DNA of 64,000 nucleotides, taken from Roseateles oligotrophus. Its GTDB lineage: Bacteria > Pseudomonadota > Gammaproteobacteria > Burkholderiales > Burkholderiaceae_C. The DNA lies in assembly GCF_025717515.1 (NCBI RefSeq), contig NZ_JAJIRN010000011.1:186001-250000 (forward strand). Direction: 5' to 3'. Below the pieces are notes generated by a model. That model saw only the letters and a program-made list of their open reading frames with translations, was not told where the DNA came from and did no database searches. Positions 57,707-64,000 of this stretch are shown here, piece by piece; positions within the stretch are counted from its first letter, which is position 1, and every line of letters begins with the position of its first letter. A program made the position numbers and the translations under genes.

Positions 57707-59797
57707 ATGCGATCAAAATATTTTGCGCCACGGGCCTTGGCCCTGGGCGCCAGCTTGCTTTGCCTGTCGGTGGCGAGCTTGGCTCAACAGCTTGCCGCCG
57801 GGGAAGCAAGCAATGTCGGTGAACAAAGCGGCAGTGAGAAACTGGGCAAGGTAGTGCTGACCGGCAACCCGCTGCGCAGCCAGAATTTGGCCCAGCCCAG
57901 CAATGTGCTGGAGGGCGATGCCTTGATCTTGCGCCGGGGCTCGACCTTGGGTGAAACGCTGGAGGGCTTGCCGGGTTTGTCCTCCACCTACTTTGGCCCG
58001 AACAGCAACCGCCCGACGATTCGCGGCTTGGACGGCGACCGGGTGCGCATGCTCAGCAATTCGGGCGCCTCGGTCGATGCCTCCAGCCTCAGCTTTGATC
58101 ATGCGGTGCCGCTCGATCCTTTGGTGATCGAGCGCATTGAGGTTTTGCGCGGGGCCGCCGCGCTGCTTTATGGGGGCAGTGCGATCGGCGGCGTCGTCAA
58201 TACCATCGACAACCGCATCCCGCGTCAGGCGCAAATCGGCTTTAACGGCGCTGCCGAGTTGCGCCTGGGCGGCGCTGCCGAAGAGCGCAATGGCGGCCTG
58301 GTGCTGGACGGCGGTGACAAGGGTTTCGCTTGGCATGCCGACGCCTCCGCCCGGCGCGCCGGCGACCAGCGCGTGCCGACTTTCAGCGCCGACGGTGTCA
58401 GCGCCAACCATGTGCGCAATTCGGCGTCCGATGGCCATGGCGCGGCGGTCGGTGCTTCGTTGCTGTTTGCCAATGGCTACGCCGGCATGTCGGTCGATGA
58501 TTCGCGCAATCACTACGGCGTGACGGTTGAACCCGACGTTACGGTGCAAATGCAGCGTCAGCAACTGGCGGCCGCCGGCGAGTGGCGCTTTGATCCGCCT
58601 GGCACGGCGCAAGCCGATCAGTCGCTCTTGCAGCGCCTGAGTTGGCGCATGGGCAGCACCCGCTATGAGCACCGCGAGGTGGAGGGCTCGGGCGAGGTCG
58701 GCACCATCTTCAAGAGCGCGGGCAAGGACCTGCGGGTCGAATTGGAACATGCCAAGCTGGGCCCGCTGCACGGCGTGGTCGGCTTGCAATGGGAGGCTTC
58801 CGATTTTTCGGCCCTCGGGGCCGAAGCGCTTGTGCCCAATACCCATACCCGTTCCGGCGCGATGTTTGTGCTGGAACAGTTCAGTCTCGGCCCATTGGCA
58901 ATGTCCGCCGGCGCCAGGCTTGAGACGGTGCGGGTGGAGTCGCAAGGTGATGCGGCGCAGGGCGAGGCAGTCCGATTCGGGCCAGCCAGCAGCCGCAGCT
59001 TCAGCCCCAAAAGCCTATCGTTTGGCGGCAGCTACAAACTGCTGGCCGAATCGGGCGGCAGCCTGAGCCTGACGGCCAATTTGAACGGTACCGAACGGGC
59101 GCCGATGTTCTATGAGCTGCACGCCCATGGTGTGCATGTCGCCAGCGGCGCGTTTGAGCGCGGCGATGCGAGTCTGGGCAAGGAGAGCGCTCGCGGTATT
59201 GATCTGGGTTTGATCTGGCAGGGCAGCGAAAAGATGCTGCGTTTGAATGTCTTCCGCACTCGGTTTTCGAGCTATATCGCGCTGGATGCGACCGGTACGC
59301 TGATCGACATCGACGGCCAGTCGCTGCCCGAGTACGCCTTCAAGTCGGTGCCGGCGCTGATGCAGGGCTTTGAATTGGAAGGCCGACTCGAGCTGCCGGA
59401 ATTTTTGTCGGGCGGCAAACTGAGTCTGACGGGCCAACTCGACGGTGTGCGGGGCGAAAACCGCAACACCGGTGAGGCCTTGCCACGCTTGGCGCCATTG
59501 CGGGCCACCGTTGGCCTGGAGGCGCAGCAAGGCCTGTGGTTCGGTCGAATCGAGCTAAGAATGGCAGCGCGCCAAGACCGCGTGCCGGCTCTCGACCGGC
59601 CCACCGCCGGCTACGGCCTTGTCAAACTGAGCCTCGCGCGCCAGTTCCGCATCGCCAATGCCGATGCGCTTTGGTATCTGAAGCTGGACAATCTCGGCAA
59701 CAAGCTCGCCCATAGCGCCAGCTCGGTGAACACCATTCGCGAATTGAGCCCCTTGCCGGGTCGCTCGGCCCATATGGGCGTGCAATTGCGCTTCTGA
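57707..59797 (+). CDS. TonB-dependent outer membrane receptor, ZnuD-like
   Basis: A 696-residue receptor: signal peptide (cut near LAQQ), plug domain (about 45-160) with IRGLDGDRVRMLSNSGASVDASSLSFDHAVPLDPLVIERIEVLRG, and a 22-strand barrel ending in VQLRF with the terminal Phe for BAM recognition. The plug resembles the Neisseria zinc receptor ZnuD and its relatives, and a HAHGVHVASG loop gives possible ligands. Zinc import is likely but inferred. The start at 57707 has GGAG at good spacing. It ends the msrA-ABC-DUF3299-His-rich cluster and carries the G9 tract in its leader. Confidence 0.87.
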   Translation: MRSKYFAPRALALGASLLCLSVASLAQQLAAGEASNVGEQSGSEKLGKVVLTGNPLRSQNLAQPSNVLEGDALILRRGSTLGETLEGLPGLSSTYFGPNSNRPTIRGLDGDRVRMLSNSGASVDASSLSFDHAVPLDPLVIERIEVLRGAAALLYGGSAIGGVVNTIDNRIPRQAQIGFNGAAELRLGGAAEERNGGLVLDGGDKGFAWHADASARRAGDQRVPTFSADGVSANHVRNSASDGHGAAVGASLLFANGYAGMSVDDSRNHYGVTVEPDVTVQMQRQQLAAAGEWRFDPPGTAQADQSLLQRLSWRMGSTRYEHREVEGSGEVGTIFKSAGKDLRVELEHAKLGPLHGVVGLQWEASDFSALGAEALVPNTHTRSGAMFVLEQFSLGPLAMSAGARLETVRVESQGDAAQGEAVRFGPASSRSFSPKSLSFGGSYKLLAESGGSLSLTANLNGTERAPMFYELHAHGVHVASGAFERGDASLGKESARGIDLGLIWQGSEKMLRLNVFRTRFSSYIALDATGTLIDIDGQSLPEYAFKSVPALMQGFELEGRLELPEFLSGGKLSLTGQLDGVRGENRNTGEALPRLAPLRATVGLEAQQGLWFGRIELRMAARQDRVPALDRPTAGYGLVKLSLARQFRIANADALWYLKLDNLGNKLAHSASSVNTIRELSPLPGRSAHMGVQLRF

Positions 59798-59802
59798 CGC
59801 CG

Positions 59803-60438
59803 TCAGGGGGCCAGTCTTTGCTTGAACCAGCTGCCGTCTTGCAATCGGTAGCTGAGTCTGTCGTGCAGGCGAGACTTGCGGCCCTGCCAGAACTCCCAGG
59901 CCTCGGGCAGCAAGCGGTAGCCGCCCCAGTGGGGTGGGCGCTGCGGGTGCAGGCCATGCTGCAGGGCAGCCTTGGCGGCATTGGCCACCAGCACGCTGCG
60001 GGAGCTGATCACCTGGCTTTGGGGCGAGGCCCAGGCACCCAGACGGGAGTCCAAAGGGCGTGATTGGTAGTAGGCATCGGATTCGGCGGCATCAACGCGC
60101 ACGACCTGACCCTCGATGCGCACTACCCGCTCCAATTCGACCCAATGGAATTGCAGTGCGGCATGGGGGTTGACGGCCAACTCTTGGCCCTTGCGGCTGT
60201 CGTAATTGGTGAACCAGACAATCCCGCGCTCGTCGAAGCCCTTGATCAAGACGATGCGGGTCGATGGCCGGCCATCCGCGCCGACGGTGGCCACCGTCAT
60301 CGCGTTCGGTTCCGGCACCTTGCTTGCCAGCGCATGGTCCAGCCATTGTTTGAATTGAACCATGGGCTCGTTGGCGGCCAGATTCTCGTCGAGCTCACCT
60401 TGCTCGTAACTCTTTCGCAGGTCGGATAGCTTGTTCAT
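59803..60438 (-). CDS. pdxH: Pyridoxine/pyridoxamine 5'-phosphate oxidase
   Basis: A 211-residue FMN enzyme of vitamin B6 synthesis. Blocks: [51 protein letters not shown], and the C-terminal RLHDRLSYR / W-KQRLAP end used for substrate binding. It makes pyridoxal phosphate from PNP and PMP. The ATG at 60438 starts the family homology. It is convergent with the receptor gene, 5 nt apart, and divergent from the MobA-like gene. Confidence 0.95.
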   Translation of the reverse strand: MNKLSDLRKSYEQGELDENLAANEPMVQFKQWLDHALASKVPEPNAMTVATVGADGRPSTRIVLIKGFDERGIVWFTNYDSRKGQELAVNPHAALQFHWVELERVVRIEGQVVRVDAAESDAYYQSRPLDSRLGAWASPQSQVISSRSVLVANAAKAALQHGLHPQRPPHWGGYRLLPEAWEFWQGRKSRLHDRLSYRLQDGSWFKQRLAP

Positions 60439-60609
60439 GCCCCGAGTATCCGATGAAGTTGCTAAAGCTTGGTAGCCCGGACAGGTAGAACACCTTAGGT
60501 GAAGGCCCCACTGTTCGTTGCAGGGTTCGTGCGGCATGCTATGCGCACAAGCGATACAGCTCGGCGACATGATCGGGCAGCGCTGAGGGCGTCCAAAGGA
60601 ATGTAGAGA

Positions 60610-61260
60610 ATGACGAAACGACGACCGGCGGTGATCGTGCTGGCGGCAGGGCGAGGAATGCGCTTTCTCGGCCAAGGGCATAAGCTTGAGCAACACTTGG
60701 GCGCCGACCTTGATCCCTCGACGAGCGGCGCGGAAGATACCGTACTGGCCCACACTCTGGCTCATGCGATAGCAAGCGGCATGCGGGTGGTGGTGGTGAC
60801 AACCCAGAACCTCGCGCCCTTGGTCCGCCCCTTGATCGCGGCGCGCGATGTGGTCGCTATTCCGGAATTTGATAGCCAAGGCCGAGCCACGCCGATCGGC
60901 ATGGGCTATTCGATCGCGGCCGGCGTTGCTGCGACCGGTGACGCCGATGGCTGGTTGATCGTGCCAGCCGATATGCCCTTGTTGCGCCCGGCCAGCATGC
61001 TCGCCGTGGCCGCGGCGCTGGAGCAGTTCCCGGTGGCTTACGCTCAGTATCATGGGCGGCAGGGTCACCCGGTGGGCTTCAGCGCCGAGCTCTATTCCGA
61101 ATTGGTGGATCTGCATGGCGACGAAGGCGCGCGGCGCATCGTTGCGCGCTACCCGTCGCAGGCGGTTGAGGTGGATGACCCCGGCGTGTTGGTTGATGTG
61201 GATACCGTCGAGGATCTGGCTCGCTTGCAAAGCCAGCACGGCCTCGCCCGAGTGAGTTGA
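60610..61260 (+). CDS. MobA/MocA-like nucleotidyltransferase
   Basis: A 216-residue NTP transferase. N-terminal [12 protein letters not shown] is the nucleotide loop, but it lacks the usual SGKL and reads [25 protein letters not shown] is the metal/CTP site and [10 protein letters not shown] the product loop of the MocA group. Such proteins load CTP or GTP onto the molybdopterin cofactor. No xdh or molybdenum enzyme genes are in the window. It has an RBS AAGGAA and is convergent with the ChaC-like gene, 8 nt apart. Confidence 0.85.
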   Translation: MTKRRPAVIVLAAGRGMRFLGQGHKLEQHLGADLDPSTSGAEDTVLAHTLAHAIASGMRVVVVTTQNLAPLVRPLIAARDVVAIPEFDSQGRATPIGMGYSIAAGVAATGDADGWLIVPADMPLLRPASMLAVAAALEQFPVAYAQYHGRQGHPVGFSAELYSELVDLHGDEGARRIVARYPSQAVEVDDPGVLVDVDTVEDLARLQSQHGLARVS

Positions 61261-61268
61261 GCGGGGCT

Positions 61269-61919
61269 TCAGGTGAGCGGCGGGCACAGGCCATGCCGTG
61301 CGGCCAGGCGCCACTGGCGCTCCAACTCGGCGTCGCGCAAGCCATGCTGACGCAGCCCCTCGACGGTGCGCATCAGGTAGTCCAAGGTCGTGCCGTAGCG
61401 GCCCTGCGCATGTTTGAAAATATGCAAAAGCTCGGCATCGCCCAAGGCGCCCACATAGCCAGGGCTTTGGCGTGACAGCGTGAAGCTCAGCGCCCGCCGC
61501 GGCCCGGCGGGCGTTTGGCAGTTCAGCCAGCGCGGCTCGTAGGAACCGATCACCATCTCGCGCGCCCATAGCTCGTTCAACAGCGCTTCGCTCTGCGCCG
61601 GTTGCGCCCGGTAGACCAGGCCCCGGCAACTGCCGCCCGACAGCAGGGTCAGCACCAAGCCCGACTGTTCGGCGTTACCTCGGTTGACGAGCGAGCGCAG
61701 GCGCAGCGCTCGGTGATAGCCATGCACCCGAGCGGGCAAAGTCTCGGCGGGTTCGAAGCCCGGTTTCCAGATCAATGAACCATAGGCGAACAGCAGCAAA
61801 CCCAGCTTTCGGTCCCATTGTTCTTGGGCAATCTCCAGCAATTTCTGGCTCCGCAGGGGCAGGGGGGCGGGCGCACCGCCGAGAGCTGGCTTATTGGAAT
61901 TTTTCATCTTGCCTGCCAT
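61269..61919 (-). CDS. ChaC-like gamma-glutamylcyclotransferase
   Basis: A 216-residue protein. The N-terminal [14 protein letters not shown] is the substrate loop, followed by [24 protein letters not shown] with the catalytic Glu and [14 protein letters not shown]. Such enzymes cut glutathione to 5-oxoproline and Cys-Gly. An alternative ATG at 61907 removes four residues. No cha or glutathione genes are close by. Confidence 0.88.
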   Translation of the reverse strand: MAGKMKNSNKPALGGAPAPLPLRSQKLLEIAQEQWDRKLGLLLFAYGSLIWKPGFEPAETLPARVHGYHRALRLRSLVNRGNAEQSGLVLTLLSGGSCRGLVYRAQPAQSEALLNELWAREMVIGSYEPRWLNCQTPAGPRRALSFTLSRQSPGYVGALGDAELLHIFKHAQGRYGTTLDYLMRTVEGLRQHGLRDAELERQWRLAARHGLCPPLT

Positions 61920-62016
61920 GCTGCCACAAGCTTGCGGCTTGGGGCTTACACGCTTGTGCCTTCAGCGTTGATGGGGACAATACAAGTTTGCTTGAACTTG
62001 TCGCCTGAACCCGCTT

Positions 62017-62949
62017 TTGAAACTGCCCATCAATTCTCGCCTCCGGGCCATGTTGTCCCTGCTTTGCTTGCCTCTTTTTTTGCTGGCTCAGCCGGTGAAG
62101 AGCGAGCCACTGGAATCAAACACGTTGCGCAAGATCCGCGACACCGGCGTGATCGTGCTCGGCCACCGGGTTGACTCGGCTCCGTTTTCCTACCTCGACG
62201 CCAAATTGCGCCCAATCGGCTATTCGGTCGATATCTGCCAGCACATCATTCAGGCCATCAAGGCGCGGCTGGAGAACCCCGATTTGGAGCTCAAGCTGGT
62301 GGCGGTCACGTCGGCCACGCGCATGCCCTTGGTGGCGAATGGCTCGGTCGATCTGGAATGTGGCGTCACCACCAATACGCTGGAGCGTCAAAGGACGCAG
62401 GCCTTCTCGCTGACAACCTTTGTGGCCGAGACCAAGTTGTTGTCCAAGCGGGCCACGGGCGTGCACAGTCTGGCCGATCTGCGCGGCAAGCCGGTGGCTT
62501 CGACGATCGCCACCACCAGCATCCAGTTTTTGCATCAGGCGAATTTGAATGATCAACTGGGGCTGAAGATATTGGTGGGCCAAGATGATCGTGACGCTTT
62601 TCGCCTGCTGCAAAGCGATCGCGCCTTGGCCTATGCCATGGATGACGTGCTGCTGCGGATGTTGTTGCTGAGCGTGGGCAAGCCGGATGAATATGTGATT
62701 TCCGAGCAGGCGTTCACGCTCGAACCCTATGCCATCGGACTGCCGCGCGGCGACGCTGGCTTCAAGGCTTTGGTGGACGGAGTGATCGCCGGCCTCTACC
62801 AGCGCGGTGAGATTCAGGCGCTCTACCGCAAGTGGTTTCAGTCCGCCATCCCGCCGCGTGGCCAGAGCCTGCAATTGCCCATGAGCGAGGCGTTCAAACG
62901 GGTGATTGCCAAACCAACCGACTCGGCCGACCCGCAGCAGTACCGTTAG
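62017..62949 (+). CDS. Periplasmic amino-acid-binding protein (GltI-like)
   Basis: A 310-residue solute-binding protein of family 3. The signal peptide is followed by NTLRKIRDTGVIVLGHR, PFSYLD, GYSVDICQHIIQAIKARL, VDLECGVTTNTLERQRTQAFS and EPYAIGLPRGD, the hallmarks of the glutamate/aspartate-binding GltI group. The start is a TTG at 62017, chosen because it gives the charged signal-peptide start KLPINSRLR; an ATG at 62050 lacks it. No permease or ATPase is next to it, so it is an orphan or feeds a distant transporter. It is convergent with the DctD-like gene, 18 nt apart. Confidence 0.85.
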   Translation: MKLPINSRLRAMLSLLCLPLFLLAQPVKSEPLESNTLRKIRDTGVIVLGHRVDSAPFSYLDAKLRPIGYSVDICQHIIQAIKARLENPDLELKLVAVTSATRMPLVANGSVDLECGVTTNTLERQRTQAFSLTTFVAETKLLSKRATGVHSLADLRGKPVASTIATTSIQFLHQANLNDQLGLKILVGQDDRDAFRLLQSDRALAYAMDDVLLRMLLLSVGKPDEYVISEQAFTLEPYAIGLPRGDAGFKALVDGVIAGLYQRGEIQALYRKWFQSAIPPRGQSLQLPMSEAFKRVIAKPTDSADPQQYR

Positions 62950-62967
62950 TTCTGCGGCTTAGGGATG

Positions 62968-64000
62968 TCAGCCGCTGCGGAAGCGCTCAAGTTCGATCGC
63001 ATGCCGATGCAGCTTGTCGTAGAGCGTTTTTTTGGCGCAGCCCAGCAGTTCCATGGCCGCCGGCACGCGCCCCTGGCAGCGCCGCAGCGCTTGTTCGATC
63101 AAGGTCTTTTCAACCTGGTCCATTTGCTGCGCCAGACTGACGCCGGCCGCCCCGAGCGCGGCATCAGGGTTGGCCCCTTCGCTGCTGACGATGTCCAGCA
63201 CAAAACGGTCGGCCGCATTGCGCACCTCGCGCACATTGCCGGGCCAGTCATGCGCCATCAACTCGCGCAGGCGTTGCGGTGTCAGCTCCGGCGCCTCGCG
63301 CCCATAGCGGTTGCAGGCCTGGGCGACAAAATGCTCGAACAGCAGCGCAATGTCCTCGCGACGCTCGCGCAGCGGCGGCAGCTGCAAGGTCGCCACGTTG
63401 AGGCGGTAATACAAATCGCCGCGAAACTTCTGCTGCTCGCTCAAGGCCCGCAAATCGGCCTTGGTGGCGGCGATAACGCGCACATTGACCGGCAGCTCAT
63501 CGTTGGAGCCGAGCCGCTCGACGCGGCGCTCCTGCAAGACCCGCAACATCTTGATCTGCAGCACCATCGGCATGGTCTCGATCTCATCCAGCAGCAGGGT
63601 GCCGCCATTGGCATGCTCGATCTTGCCGATGCGGCGCTTGGCCGAGCTGGTGAAGGCGCCCGGCTCATGGCCGAACAACTCGCTCTCGAACAAGGCCTCG
63701 GGCAGGCCGCCGCAATTGATGGCGACGAAGTTGCGGTCGCGCCGCTGGCTTTGGTCGTGCAAGCAGCGCGCCACCAGCTCCTTGCCGGTGCCGGTCTCAC
63801 CCAGAATCATTACATCGGCCGAGGTGTCGGCCAAGTTGAGCACCTGGCGCCGCACGTTTTGCATCGCCGCCGAATTGCCCAAGAGCACTGCCTCCATGCC
63901 GCTGCGCCGCTGCAATTGGCCGCGCAACTCGTCCACCGCCACGCGTAGCACCCGCTTGTCCAGCGCGCGGGTCAGCGCATCGACAAAGCGCTCCGGCGCG
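62968..64000 (-). CDS. DctD-like sigma-54-dependent response regulator, N-terminus outside
   Basis: The frame is open to the window end, so the receiver domain is missing; 343 C-terminal residues are visible. AAA+ motifs: Walker A GETGTGKE, Walker B GGTLLLDEIETMP, arginine fingers near RFRGDLYYRLN. The GAFTGA loop reads GAFTSS. The Fis-type helix-turn-helix (GRVPAAMELLGCAKKTLYDKLHRH) fits the DctD subgroup, which controls C4-dicarboxylate transport; the target here may be the amino-acid uptake gene next door, which is inference. The C-terminal half is otherwise complete. Confidence 0.88.
   Translation of the reverse strand, partial: APERFVDALTRALDKRVLRVAVDELRGQLQRRSGMEAVLLGNSAAMQNVRRQVLNLADTSADVMILGETGTGKELVARCLHDQSQRRDRNFVAINCGGLPEALFESELFGHEPGAFTSSAKRRIGKIEHANGGTLLLDEIETMPMVLQIKMLRVLQERRVERLGSNDELPVNVRVIAATKADLRALSEQQKFRGDLYYRLNVATLQLPPLRERREDIALLFEHFVAQACNRYGREAPELTPQRLRELMAHDWPGNVREVRNAADRFVLDIVSSEGANPDAALGAAGVSLAQQMDQVEKTLIEQALRRCQGRVPAAMELLGCAKKTLYDKLHRHAIELERFRSG

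Overview
The window comes from a GC-rich betaproteobacterium of the order Burkholderiales, most likely in the Roseateles/Paucibacter/Rubrivivax neighbourhood. The order-level call rests on gene order: carA-carB-greA-DUF4149-yhbY-rlmE-ftsH-folP-glmM, the surE-pcm-nlpD-rpoS block, and dapA-bamC. No rRNA, tRNA, CRISPR array, prophage or intact insertion sequence was seen. The genus is inferred and not proven. Most of the window is conserved chromosomal core.

Layout. 1-1.4 kb: the 3' end of a TorT-like periplasmic sensor gene, a DUF4242 gene broken by an in-frame amber codon, and two gene-poor stretches. 1.4-3 kb: secreted subtilase. 3.1-16.3 kb, all on the minus strand: a tripartite ABC exporter (HlyD adaptor, ATPase, FtsX permease) followed by its own NtrC-type regulator and histidine kinase, then a translationally coupled glycosyltransferase-TetR-hydrolase trio, an FKBP isomerase and a PAS-GGDEF-EAL protein. 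A near-consensus sigma-54 promoter sits directly before the HlyD gene. 16.4-25 kb: ribosomal oxygenase RoxA, an Ala-rich lipoprotein, an MBL hydrolase, bamC, dapA, and an MFS / 41-residue membrane peptide / methyltransferase operon. 25-31.5 kb: parE-GNAT-lytic transglycosylase-parC-class A beta-lactamase, tightly packed. 31.6-36.6 kb: surE-pcm-nlpD-rpoS and rlmD. 38-49.3 kb: pyrimidine/arginine precursor synthesis (carAB), greA, RNA maturation (yhbY, rlmE), ftsH, folP, glmM. 49.4-64 kb: a YdcF-like protein, a giant DUF748 protein, msrA, a probable zinc-acquisition cluster (ABC ATPase, FtsX, DUF3299, His-rich protein, ZnuD-like receptor), pdxH, a MobA-like nucleotidyltransferase, a ChaC-like cyclotransferase, an amino-acid binding protein and a DctD-like regulator cut by the window end.

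Cross-cutting observations. (i) Several start codons (roxA, the MFS gene, parE, surE, rlmD) lie exactly 7 nt downstream of a -10-like hexamer, which predicts leaderless mRNAs. (ii) yhbY and rlmE are divergent with only 20 nt between their start codons and seem to share one -10 element. (iii) ftsH has a textbook sigma-32 promoter. (iv) The sigma-54 start site of the exporter operon is predicted 1 nt before its ATG. (v) Both sigma-54 activators carry altered GAFTGA loops. (vi) A G9 tract lies just upstream of the TonB receptor. No wholly new multi-gene defence or mobile system was recognised; the most interesting parts are regulatory architecture and small, tightly coupled operons.
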